A DNA stretch of 64,000 bases from Plantago major (taxonomy: Eukaryota; Streptophyta; Magnoliopsida; Lamiales; Plantaginaceae), in the NCBI GenBank assembly GCA_026545765.1, contig CM048839.1, positions 23,188,566 to 23,252,565 on the forward strand, written 5' to 3'. A program made the position numbers and the translations under genes. Each line of letters begins with the position of its first letter. Position 1 is the first letter of the stretch. This document shows, piece after piece, positions 12,596-24,858 of this stretch. Below the pieces are notes generated by a model. The model was not told the origin of the DNA, ran no database searches, and was given only the letters and a program-made list of their open reading frames with translations.

Positions 12596-14619
12596 GTAGC
12601 GCCCCGAATTTTATAAATACGAACTAAGAAAAATGTGACTCGCGCTAGTTCGTGAGCTTGTAAATTCGATGAACTTGAATTATGAAAATTTAAAACGTTA
12701 CTATACGCTTTGCGCGTCAAAAGACTTGACATGAAATTCTATATACTAAACCGTGAACTAGTAAAATAATGCAGCGGAACTTTAATATCATAAAAGATTT
12801 GATACAAAATTCTAAATACATGAAACTGAAAATGGTAAAGACGATTCTGGTAAAGATCACTGCTCCGGCACGCTCCACTCCGATCAGCTGGGTTTCAAAT
12901 ACCTAAATTGATATTTAGAAAGGGGTCAGCCGTGACCACTGGCTGAACAAGCTCCATGCACGTGCCATGACTTAAAATTCTATCTTCGAGTCTTTTAAAT
13001 CTTTTAATCTTGCTTAATGCAATGCAAACCTGAGACCTGACTAAACTGAAACTTACTTAAAACTTTTCTTGAAACATGACATGATCGCGAGCTCACTTGG
13101 CATCGTAGGTTCCTATCTTGGCCCATGGTGGCTAACTGCCGGCCTCAGGTCACTTTCGTGACCTTATCCGTTGAATAAATAAAAACTGACGGACTCAGGA
13201 CCTTGGTCCCTATCCGCTGAACATGAACTAGTAACTGCGCCACAAATACCAGGATATTCCCCTACGAGCCCTTACTAACTTGTCTTTAACTTGAAAAACT
13301 TTCTCATCGTAAACCTCTAACATCTTGTTAAAGTGAATGCATGCTACTAAACTCTAACTCGTGAATGAATGAACTAACGTGTGTGCATAACATAACATCA
13401 ACAGCATGAAATGTAACATTATCTAAAGCAGTAGTCCGTAGAACACAATAACCAGACAACAGACAAACTGATTAATGAATGAAACTTGTTACAACTATCA
13501 TTAATTAGCAGGATACACCAAGATACATGCAAATAACAATCACTAATTAATCTGCTACTCAAACACATGTAACAACCAGGTATAGTACTATGGTATAGCA
13601 TAACTTAGACACCATATAACAAGCAAGAAGCATACTGCCTTGATAAATCATACCATGAAAGTCCATCTAAGTACATTCTAAAAACAATGCTATCGTTAAT
13701 GACCACAAGTTGCAAATATACAAGTTAATGCCACTAAATCTCAACGAACTGGAAAAGAGTTGTAGCCATACTTGCTCCAATTAGTCACCTACCTTCTAGT
13801 CCACTTAAATAAATGAAATCATGTCAATACAACAAACTATAATACAACTCTGTACACTCTAACAAACATTGAGTTAACCGGCATATGAAAAACAAAAACA
13901 GATAACCATGCTAACGTAAGAATGGTCTCGAGAACTCCTAAATAGATAATAATCAATTTGCATAAATCGTAATCAATATTTGCATAAGTCTCATACCAAA
14001 GTATAGATAGCAATCAATCATCGAGACATATAACCATCAATATATGAACGTGAATGTACCCCTAAGAAAATTGGTAACTAATAACATGCACAACGATTAA
14101 TCACACAAGATTTACATATACATATAAATATTAGTGATGCAAGTCCTAGGGGAACTTGCCTTGAGAGAACAAACGAGAGGGTAAGAATTGAAAACGGTGG
14201 GTTGAAAACCAGCCTCTGTTCGACACTTATTCTGGCCGCCTCAGAAATCCAAACATAAAATCCTCCGGTGACAGTATAAAACGGTGTGTTATGAATCAGC
14301 TCTCCAAAATTCAGCACGATCCAACGGTTAACGAACCGGGGATTGTGTTTTGAAAATGGTTGCGCAGTGCAGAATATTTACGCGCGACACTAAAGTTTGG
14401 ATGAGGGTTTTTGTTTTGAAAATAACTAGAATTTGATTGGGAGATTAGGGTTTTGATACTTGTATAAAAAGGGGCTTGAAGATGGGCTCACTAAAGAAAT
14501 TTTGGGCTCAATCTTTAAGAAAAAGGTTTTGGGCCAAAACTAACGTTTTACGAACTTCGCTTAACGCTCGGTTCGTTCTAAAACGCCTAAGTTCGAAATA
14601 ATAAATTTTGGGCTGTTAC
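12596..14619. mobile_element. About 2-kb element with long terminal inverted repeats, class uncertain
   Basis: The left end reads GTAGCGCCCCGAATTTTATA and continues AATACGAACTAAG. The right end on the minus strand reads GTAACAGCCCAAAATTTATT and continues ATTTCGAACTTAGG. The arms align over about 35 bases with scattered mismatches. No clean target duplication is seen (CTGTTTTT against CCGTTTTA is at best weak). The inside has no long open frame. The arm length suggests a non-autonomous Mutator-like element; an LTR-derived origin for part of it is the alternative. Confidence 0.45.
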
Positions 14620-15237
14620 CGTTTTAATCCCCTTTTATTACTTACATTTTCAGACCAGATGAAATTCTATACGAATTTTTCCTAAGTAATTAGTATTTAT
14701 TTCTCTTCGTTTTGCAAATTTCTCTTTGTTTATGGGGAAAAAGATAAGGTTTCGTTCATTAGTCCTCCACTCATTTTCTGGAATATGAAGTGCAACATTA
14801 AGTACGCCGTCATGCTAAGTTTACTCTAGGACGGTGATAGTCATACAATTGACATTAGCACAAATGGAAAGTCGGTATGATCCGTTATGATTTATGAGTG
14901 AAAAAAGTTGAATTCCTATCCTTCTTTGATGACTTCGTTTCCCTCCCTAATTCTTTCCTTTTGTAGTAGTAATGTATATTTCTCTTTTTCATAATTGGTG
15001 TAATTAAGCAGTTCCGAGATTAATCTAAGACAATTGGACAAGAAACGTGTGCAGTATTAATACCCACTCCTGCTTGTTTAGACAGAGTTTAATCTTGAAG
15101 TGATTGTGCTTCATGGATTTTAACGTGTTTAGGTTAGGCCCTTGTTATTAAAAAGTATCAAGGTTTGGAAGATTCATCTTTGTAATTATACTTGTGAGTT
15201 GTAACGGTTTAGATTGTGGCTTTGTGATGTATGTGAG
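14620..15237. other. Intergenic, no gene recognised
   Basis: No coding or repeat structure was recognised here. Confidence 0.4.
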
Positions 15238-15240
15238 TTA

Positions 15241-15377
15241 GGCTTTGTTCTTTTCGTCTAAACAGAACTAATCTGAACGAACTGAATCGTAATATAAAAA
15301 ATAACTAAGCAAAATAGAACTAAATGAACCTGAACTGAACTGAAATTAATAAGTTTTCAGATAAAAAGAATAGAGCA
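15241..15377. mobile_element. Tourist-like MITE, 137 bp
   Basis: TTA at 15238-15240 and 15378-15380 flank ends reading GGCTTTGTTCTTTTCGTCTA and, on the minus strand, TGCTCTATTCTTTTTATCTG. End type and TWA target match the element at 2945 and the larger relatives at 60771 and 61457. Confidence 0.7.
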
Positions 15378-15380
15378 TTA

Positions 15381-16145
15381 GTGTTCACTAGTAGTATACC
15401 CTTATGCTTACTCTAGATAAACCTTCATTTTGTTTTCAATGTGGGACAAGGTGTCGCAACTCGCAACCATACATGTTCGAGTCAATTTATTATTCACATT
15501 AAAAATTAATTTTGCTCGCATATTTTATACAATTACGGACCTTACGCAATCCACTTTGCAATGAGTTCATAGATACGCCAAACTAAGTAGTCAAACTTCA
15601 AATATAACTCAAAGTTGTCCATACAACACTTTAGATAAAACAATTTAAACCAATTCTTCAACACTTTCATCGCAACATACAACATTACAAAAAATACTAA
15701 TAAATTACATTATAAAAATTGATTAAAGTATATTTTCCTAAATATTCATTATATATTTCAATTGAAGATTTTATCCTTACGATTTTTAAAATTGAATTTT
15801 GTTCACTGCAAAAAGTTAAAATTGGACGGTTTATAAAGTATCAATGGTGTATATATATTTACAATTATCCTTCAATCAGTTTCATTTTGTGGGAGCAGGA
15901 TTTGAACCGAAACATCACCATCAAATAAGATCTGGGCACTATTATTTCATCTAAAAGTGAAATGTTGGGAAATTATATCCCTCCATCGATCATTTACTAC
16001 GGTTTCTCTCCACACAATGTGAACTAATGATTTCAATTACCACAAACTCCATTTAAAATTACATATATGACGTATATTTGGATTTTGGACTATACACTTA
16101 AATAAATTTCTGACAAGTACAACCGCCTCTCCATTCTCACCTCTT
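15381..16145. other. Upstream region of the SULTR gene
   Basis: No gene is seen. A stretch near 15888-15905 resembles the 3' half of a tRNA on the minus strand but does not fold as one. Confidence 0.4.
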
Positions 16146-16155
16146 TATATATATA
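16146..16155 (+). promoter_or_regulatory. Candidate TATA box of the SULTR gene
   Basis: TATATATATA follows CTCTT about 275 bases before the start codon. This would imply a 5' UTR of roughly 240-250 bases, or a spliced leader. The call rests on sequence and position alone. Confidence 0.35.
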
Positions 16156-16428
16156 TGCACAACTTCAATAGAAGAGAACTCACTAAACAAATTAAACATT
16201 TCATTTCATGCAAATTACACAAGATAAACAAAAAACTAGCACACTCTTCAAGTAGAAATTAGTGCCACACTACAGGCTTGTAATTGTAATCTGTACCTCT
16301 TTTTCTTTAATAGTACACTACTATTCCCAAACCGAACCAATTACTACTACTACTACTTGTAACGTGTATATAAAACCCCACATATATATCCACACACACG
16401 TACGAAAGTTCATTAGCTACTACACCAA

Positions 16429-19400
16429 ATGGAACCAAACCAAAACAATACCACCACCACCCACCACACGGTGGAGATGGCCATGGAGACGGAGGTCCAC
16501 CGGGTGTCGCCGCCTCCTTACCGGAGCACACTCCTAAAACTAAAAGCCCGGCTCAAAGAAACGTTCTTCCCAGACGACCCTCTCCGGCAGTTCAAGGGGC
16601 GGAGTGGCAAAACAAAATTCATACTTGGGTCTCAATACATATTCCCTATTCTTGAATGGGGTCCTAAGTACAACCTTAAACTCCTCAAATCCGATATTGT
16701 CTCTGGTCTCACCATTGCCAGCCTTGCCATTCCCCAGGTCTCATACTTTTATCTTTTCTTTTTTTTTTCCCTTATAGGTAGTAGATTCAAAATTAATGCT
16801 TGCTTAATTAGTTTCTCAACTAACTAGTAATTATGATTCATTTCTTCATTTTTTTCAGGGAATAAGCTATGCAAAGTTGGCTAATTTGCCTCCAATAGTT
16901 GGTCTTTGTAAGTACTATTTCTTAGCGTGACTAGTTTTTTCTCCTCATGCACATTTGCTACCATTTATTAAAAATTTATAAAAAAAAAACGTCATAATCA
17001 ACAGATAATATGAGCTAGGCATGTGATTATTTTAATTAAGCTGAAGAGTTGTGGATTAATTTTGCAGATTCGAGTTTTGTGCCACCACTGATATATGCAG
17101 TTCTTGGAAGCTCAAGAGATCTTGCAGTTGGTCCAGTTTCAATAGCGTCTCTGATAATGGGATCAATGTTAAATCAACAAGTATCACCAGTGAAAGACCC
17201 AATTTTGTTTCTTCAACTGGCCTTTTCATCAACCTTGTTTGCTGGCATTTTCCAAGCTTCTCTAGGCTTCTTGAGGTTTCTCAAAATTCAATTCTCTCTG
17301 TGTATCTGTTTGTTGCCAGAAATTAAACAAGGTCATTGAAGGCCACCTGATTGACCATATTGATTCGTGTGAATTGAATTCTGTTTTGTTGTTTTCTATC
17401 TTACTTACAGGCTAGGATTCATAATTGACTTCCTGTCAAAAGCAACATTAATTGGTTTCATGGCTGGTGCTGCCATAATTGTCTCCCTTCAGCAGCTCAA
17501 GAGCCTTCTTGGCATCACTCACTTCACCAAAAAGATGGGCATCGTCCCTGTTTTGAGCTCTGTTTTTCACAATACACACGAGGTGAGCAAATTCTATCTT
17601 CTCCACTATTCTAATTTGACTTCAACTCTGCACAATACGTTTTCGCGCAATAGATTGCAACCCAGACAAACCAAGTAAACATTTATTTTTGAGACATAGT
17701 TAAAATATTAATAACAAACTTGTAAATTTATGAATTTGAACATAAAGTAGTATTTTTATCGAAATCATATATTACGATTCACCTAGTCATGACTCATGTG
17801 TAACTCTAGGGTGGACTTTTTTACTAGCATATACGTAAACGCATGTGATTTTATCATTTTATGTTGTGCTTCCATCATTTCACTAAGAACTTCAATTGTC
17901 ATTACATCTTATTCTTGTATAGTTTCAATTTTACATTTGTACGCACCCGTAGATCACAAGGATAGTGATACATACTACCCGACCGGATATGTTTGGGAGC
18001 AAGAATAAATAATGCCAAGTTGTGGTGATTGAAAACTTTAGAAACACCCTTTAGAAGATTAGCAGTATTAGAGTCGGCTCCTGAAATTAAGCGCAATAAA
18101 CCAAAAAGGACATGTAGTATGTAGAGACGACATTGATTGTGGTTTGAGATACAAATTTGACCCTCTAGACTTTGATGATTGGATACTCTGTTGTAACACA
18201 AGTAAAGTTGTATTGCCTTTTGCCTAGAATACAAAATACCAAAAGTATATCGAGACAATTTCGCACATGTTGACACGTATGGCTGTCTATAATTAAATTA
18301 AAACATAACATAAGTATGTATCCCTTTTCACCTCCCATCATTTTCTGGATAAGGAACGAATCAGCTCAAGTTACTGTTTTGGGAGTAATTATTTCGGAAT
18401 CTTTTCCTTTTTGACTTTTACCTTTCCCTTAATATAATTTTTGGATATTACAAATTTGTCCTAAGATATTTTCTTATGGCTGTCTACAATTATTACTCTC
18501 TCAATTTTAGAGAAATTGTTACATTTTGACTTTGACCGGTCAACTATCATCGAGTTTGACCACAAATTACTTATAAATGATAATAGTAAATAATTTAATA
18601 AAATCATATAATACAAATTTAATTACTAAATTTTCATTATATAATTTTAATAATTTATTTATTAATATCGTTTAAGATTAAATTGTGGTCAAACGCGTAG
18701 ACAGTTGATCGTAAAATAATAAAATGTAACAATTTTTCTGAAATGGAGGGAGTAAAACATAGGTATGCTTTTCTACATCTCATCATTTTTGTGGATAAGG
18801 AACAAATCAAATCAAATTACTACTACTCTACTGTAGTATTTACGTATATATTCATTTTTTGTCCCGATGATAGTATTTCTTTCTTTTTGCTTCCTACAAA
18901 GTTCATTTATCTAATTATTTGTGCAACTTGTTTTTTTTCGTTTTTGCAGTGGTCATGGCAAACGATATTGATGGGCTTTTGCTTCCTTGTTTTCCTACTT
19001 CTGACAAGGCATATCGTAAGTGCATTTAACAATTAATATGCATAACTCAAGTGATATAATATAACTAAATCACACTAATTATTCTTCAATTCTGAACCTT
19101 AATACAAATTTGAACAGTTTTGGCTTGTCCTCTTAGACATTCGTGCATAAACCCGTGAGCCAATTAATGATCGTAAAAACAAAAATCCTAGCCAATTGTT
19201 TACAAGATTTATGTCAGCCATACTGTAAAAACTTTGCTTCTATTTACTAGCTAAATACTAAACAAAATGTACTATTAAGAAATTCTAACCAATTTGTCTT
19301 AATTCTTCAACCAACAATGGCTACGACACGTAGAAAGATCAACAAAAAGCAAACGAATAATAATAACACTGATTTAACGTGGTTCGGTTGGATAAATACA

Positions 19401-22252
19401 AAGTCAACCTCCACGGGAGATTCAGTGCTTTATTCACTCCAAAATAAGTCATCCATTACAAGCTATTAAACTGAATTAAGAATCTCAATAATCTGTCTAG
19501 AAAGCTCCCCTCTTAAATCCCAAGTCCCAACTGCTCTGAATATGTATAAACAACCAATTCTCCAGAAGCTACAGAAACCGTCAATCACCAAATAACTGAA
19601 CTAATCCAACGGCTGACAATGATCCACGTTTTTAACAGACTTCCAGTCAAATTGCAATCAAGCCCTATACTTCAAAATAGATTCGAAAACACCCCCAAAG
19701 GCCAAAACATTAACATGTGCTCTGAACAAACCTATATATCTTTTCTTCCTCAGCCACATGATTGATTTAGAATACAAGGAATTATGTTTTCGAAAAGTTT
19801 CTCACATGGAGAGCAAGAAACTCGAATGATATACGAAATCCAAAACATAAATGATCGTTACCACTTCAACAAAACTGCCAAGAAATCTGAACTCTTTTTA
19901 AATCATCTGCAATTGTGTTCTCTTAAAGATTTTTCTTACACCAGCTTCTGTGAAAGGCAAAATGCTAACGAAGGTTCAGTTCTGGATGATATTTACTTAT
20001 GTTCTGTACTGGAGAATCAATAGAAATTTGCTGAACATATAGTATGACTTAATAGATCTTAAATCACATTGGCCTGCGGATCTAGATAGAAATTGCAATG
20101 CTGAACTTGAAAAAGAAAGGTGAAAACTTGTTAAAAAGCTCTCTAACAAGAATTTAGTCTACAATAGTTTGTTCATGAAATCTTCTTGATGGTGATCATA
20201 TGCATTTGCGTGGTTATTACACACAGAGCATGAAGAAACCAAAGCTGTTTTGGGTGTCTGCTGGAGCCCCTCTTCTCTCAGTGATCCTCTCGACTGTGCT
20301 TGTGTTCGCATTCAAAGCTCAAAACCATGGGATTAGCATTGTAAGTTGTTTGTTTGCTTTTTTTTTTCTTTACCACGTCAACTTATATGACACTTATCTG
20401 ACGTTGAATAATCTCGATTTATCAGATTGGGAAGTTACAAGAGGGGCTGAATCCTCCTTCATGGAACATGTTGCATTTCCAGGGTAGATACATAGGTCTC
20501 GTAATAAAAACTGGAATTGTGACTGGGATCATTTCTCTTACGGTAAAGTAAACAGTTTACTTAATTTTTTCATCATCAGAGATCCATCTTTTGCTAAGAA
20601 TGATCAGTTATTGCACACTTATGAGCTTTGTGCTAGAATGTTTGTTTTGTCTTCTATCTAAAAAAAGTTATTTTGTCTTTGCATTAGATCTTACAAGTAT
20701 CGTGAAACAGGAAGGAATTGCAGTTGGAAGAACGTTTGCTGCTCTGAAAAACTATCAGGTAGATGGAAATAAAGAGATGATTGCAATTGGACTAATGAAT
20801 GTTGTTGGCTCATCCACTTCATGCTATGTTACAACAGGTACGTTCTGTTTAAGTAGTTTTTGAAGTACATTTTATTCTTAAGTACATTCCAGGAAAATGC
20901 GAACTGTTCCAGAAACAGACTTGATGAAAGAATGGAAAATAAGAACTGATGATGAAATGAATTTTGAATTGATGAAACAGGTGCATTCTCAAGATCTGCA
21001 GTGAACCACAACGCAGGCTGCAAGACTGCAGTTTCGAATATAATAATGGCGGTGACAGTTATGGTGACACTCCTCTTTCTCATGCCACTCTTTCAGTACA
21101 CACCAAATGTCGTGTTGGGGGCAATTATTGTCACCGCAGTAGTTGGACTTATCGACATCCCTGCGGCCTATCAAATTTGGAAGATTGACAAATTCGATTT
21201 TGTGGTGATGCTATGTGCATTCTTGGGAGTATTGTTCATATCTGTTCAGGAAGGCCTTGCTATAGCGGTAAATCATACATTCCTTAGTTTCTCCTACTTC
21301 ATTGAGAGTCCTTACAAATTTTGGAGCTTTTACATACATGATACATATAAAGATGAAAAAGCTATAAGTTTGGTCTGAACCTACTCCGGCTTTGTTAAGA
21401 CAGGGTTGTAATTAAGTTTTGCTCTTATGATAATGGCCAGGTGGGAATATCAGTTTTCAAGTTGCTCCTACAAATCACTAGGCCGAAGACTGTAATGTTG
21501 GGAAATATACCTGGTACAGATATTTATCGCGATCTTCACCATTATAAACAAGCTACTAGTGTTCCTGGCTGCCTAATCCTGAGCATTGAGTCTCCGATTA
21601 ACTTTGCCAACACCACTTATCTGAAGGAAAGGTTGGTTCCTAGATCTCACCCACTTTCGTAACGCATAGATGAATTTAATCCAATATTCTTCGTTAGCTT
21701 TTGTTCATTTCTCCAGGATTACAAGATGGATAGAAGAATGTGAATCAGAGGATGGAAATTCTAAGAAGCAAAGTGGACTAAAGTTTGTCATACTTGATTT
21801 GTCCTGTGAGTACAATGATAATCACTTTAAATATTGGTTAATTAATCTTATTTACTCCATTAATTTGCTATGAAGTGAATGGAATTTGTCAGCATGCATA
21901 TGTTTTAGGGTTTAAAATTGTTCACTTTAATCCTTCCAGCTGTGAGTGGACTTGATACAAATGGCGTCTCATTCTTCAAAGATTTGAGGATGACTCTAGA
22001 GAAGAGGAATCTGGAGGTAATTGAAAGTTCTTACTAAACTCTATTTTCAAGCAATTATTTGAACAATTCTGATCTTTTGTCAACTTGATGCAGCTTATAT
22101 TGGTGAATCCACTTGGTGAGGTGATCGAGAAGTTGCAGCGAGGTGACGACTCAAAAGAATTGGCAAGACCGGACGGTCTGTTCTTGACAGTAGGGGAAGC
22201 AGTAGCCTCCCTCCTGTCAACAGTGAAAAGCCAAGCATCTAATTATGTATGA
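16429..22252 (+). CDS. SULTR3: Group 3 sulfate/anion transporter, SULTR3;1-like
   Basis: Thirteen exons join in phase: 16429-16737, 16859-16907, 17068-17275, 17411-17582, 18950-19015, 20227-20340, 20426-20542, 20711-20837, 20981-21267, 21441-21631, 21717-21805, 21940-22016, 22094-22252. They total 1,965 bases, 654 amino acids, the usual family length. The N-terminus has ETFFPDDPLRQF; the core has SLAIPQGISYAKLANLPPIV and YSSFVPPLIYAVLGSSRDLA, typical SLC26/SulP membrane segments; then FWVSAGAPLLSVIL, EGIAVGRTFA, DGNKEMIAIG and GAFSRSAVNHNAGCKT. A C-terminal STAS domain starts near ITRPKTVMLGNIPGT and includes VILDLSSVSGLDTNG. Such proteins carry sulfate or related anions across plasma or plastid membranes. 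I chose the first ATG (16429); an in-frame ATG at 16477 is possible. Intron 4 holds a MITE and intron 5 an LTR-like insert. Group 3;1 fits better than 3;2, but the exact subtype is open. Confidence 0.92.
18496..18752. mobile_element. TA-target MITE (family 2) in SULTR intron 4
   Basis: TA at 18494-18495 and 18753-18754 flank ends reading CTCTCTCAATTTTAGAGAAA and, on the minus strand, CTCCCTCCATTTCAGAAAAA. The inside shares long stretches with 59942-60181, for example ATTACTAAATTTTCATTATA. It lies between exons 4 and 5 and leaves the splice sites untouched. Confidence 0.7.
19370..19745. mobile_element. LTR-type remnant in SULTR intron 5
   Basis: The phrase GATTTAACGTGGTTCGGTTG is followed by CAACCTCCACGGGAGATTCA, wording I associate with short non-autonomous or copia-type LTR elements. 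No second LTR or target duplication was found. The intron is intact at both ends (donor GTAAGT at 19016, acceptor ending 20226). Confidence 0.35.
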
Positions 22253-23705
22253 TAAGAGGCTAAAAATGCATACTTCTTTTTAACCAAGTATTTCCAGGAG
22301 GTAAGTGCTCAAAGCAACAAATCTCTGGTCATGTTTGGGGATATTCGCATCAAGCGAGCTATATATAGTGCAACTCATGAATTCTTGGCAAGTCTGTAAC
22401 GTTGCACGATGGATTGTATGTATGGAAATGGTTTGTCTTGGTGAAAAATGAATCACCTGTATCTAGATTGATATATGGCCACCATGAGCTCAGAAGTTAT
22501 TGTAGATTTTAAACATTGCAAAGAGAATATAAGGTTTTAATTTAAGTAAAGCACACACAAACAAGATGAATTAGTGAATACTGGGCAAATAACATAAAAT
22601 TTTCTTGGAATATGAATGCTTGATGATCAGCAATATTACGCTAAATTAACAAAACAAATAGCAAAGACTTGCTTAATCCCTCCATGTCGTGTAACACTCA
22701 GCATTGGATTGTTGTAATATTTTTGCAGATTTATAAAACGAGCACGTATCAATCAGTCTAGCTATCAAACATTCTCCCCTCAATACTCAATTCACCATTA
22801 GTTACTTGGCCCTAATTACTTTGCCTAAGAGTATATCTCTGTGAAATGAAATGATGTTCTGTATTTAAGAAGATGAAATTTAATGAGTGAAAGAATATGA
22901 GAGTTTGCCATCGATTCAACTCAATGCAGTAATATCGAACTATTACTAAGTGGAGTACATATGTGGAATGTATTCATATAAATAAACATTCATGGCTATT
23001 CCGTCCATTTCAAATAACGTTATAATATTTGCGCAGACTTAACTTCCGGCGCATACACGTAGCAATCAGTCTATCAAACAGTATCAACTCTTGTATTGGG
23101 ATCCGAACGAAAATCTTGTTGATCTTATTGATCGAAATGTTATCGATAGTGTATATTGGGTCATATAGAAAATCTGGTTCTTGTTCTTGATTATCTTTGA
23201 GAGTGCACACACAAAAACAGTCCATGCCGGTTAGCTTGGTTTTCAAGAGGCTTTCGTTATCTTTAGTTGTTGTTAACAAATGCTATAAAACTTGTTTATA
23301 AATGGGTTGATCCATATCGCTGGACTTCGACCAATTTCGAACTCAGCAACACAAGTTATTCTTCTTATTAACTATGTTTGGAAAGTTCGTATCTTTCTGC
23401 AACATAAGATATCAAAACTATAATTCACACGTTAAATTTTGAATATGTGCTCTCGATTTGCAAGTTACACACCATTTTGAATCCGAGGCATTTTACTTTT
23501 GGAAACATATCATCAGCAACAATACCATATTAGTCCATACAGAAAGGTCGAAATAGACCTGTTGTACAATTGATTCTTAAATATAACTAAATATAAAATA
23601 TAAATAAAAATTTAAACTTGTATATATACATAACTAAATAAACTCAAACAAACTCACGATTGATCGTGGAATATCATGAACTCTGCCCATGGGACTAGAG
23701 TCATA

Positions 23706-23926
23706 CTCCCTCCGTCCCATTTCAGTTGTCCAGTTTTGACTTTTTCAAAGTCAAAAAAAATTGAACTTTGACTCCGAATAACTCTCAAACCGTAGTGCAA
23801 AAATCGAATTTTGAATATTGTTCAAGAGTTATTCGCAGTCAAAGTTTGATTCTGTGTAAATAAAAGTAAGTTTGAGGATTAAGATATTGCGAAACACAAA
23901 CATTATATTTGTTTTGATAGATGGAG
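23706..23926. mobile_element. TA-target MITE-like element
   Basis: TA at 23704-23705 and 23927-23928 flank a unit starting CTCCCTCCGTCCCATTTCAG. Its other end on the minus strand starts CTCCATCTATCAAAACAAAT. Only the outer bases of the ends match, so the border call is moderate. Confidence 0.55.
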
Positions 23927-24644
23927 TACATTTTGTAACAATAAATTAAGTTTAAAATAAAATGATTAAATTAAAACTTAAATTAGTTTTGTATAGTCTC
24001 AATTTCGAATATAGTGTTTCAATCTTTCGTCTTAAATAGACATACAAGATTCAAGTAAATTTTATAATGTGTGACATTAAATATGTAGATATTTTAAAAT
24101 GGTTTATTTCAGTTAATTCAAAGTGATCGTTTTCCAACGTTTATAAACCATTACATAGAAACTAATTGAATTTTATAGAATATAACTAAATATAAAAATT
24201 TATCAATAATTTTTTAAGGGAAAACAATCTATGACCAGTATAACAACTTTCAACAAAAATTACAAATGGAAATATAGCAATGAAGCTTGACATTTAATTT
24301 GATATATTAATGTTATGATTTTAGTGTTTAATTAGGTTAATTAAACGAGTTAAGCAATGACATTTTATGTAGCTAAGAGTTGATTGTATACAAAAAGTGG
24401 CCTCAAAATATGTTGGGGCCCTATGCAGAGGGCCTTCCTTGCATGGGTTCAGATTCGACCCTGCTTATGAGGTTTTGTGACTAAAATGACTTTAAATCAA
24501 AAGGACGATCAAATTGAATACCATGTCACATGGCGACCATCTAACGGACACCTACATTCAGGCATTACTAAGTCGACCTGGTATTGGTATTAGAAATACT
24601 CACTCACTTGATTCAATAAATTTCTTATTTCATCCGGTCTAATA

Positions 24645-24858
24645 CTCTCTCTCTTTTTCATAACAAATGTCGAGTTGTTACATTTATGTATATATCAATA
24701 TAAATGTCCCACTTCCATTTTAAATAAACCTCCAAACTATACACACTTCCGATTTAGTTGTACAATTCAACAAATTAGTTTCTTTCCACACTTTATAATT
24801 ATATTTTAATCTCCTAATCCAAAACAAAAGGATACACTTTATTTTGTGACTGAGGAAG
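24645..24858. mobile_element. Possible TA-target MITE
   Basis: TA flanks both sides (24643-24644 and 24859-24860). The ends read CTCTCTCTCTTTTTCATAAC and, on the minus strand, CTTCCTCAGTCACAAAATAA. The inverted repeat is weak. Confidence 0.4.

Noticed and set aside
15885..15910. tRNA-like T-arm (GGTTCAAATCCTGCTCCCAC on the minus strand)
   Set aside because: No matching acceptor strand, anticodon or D arm lies at the needed distance, and the T stem does not pair.
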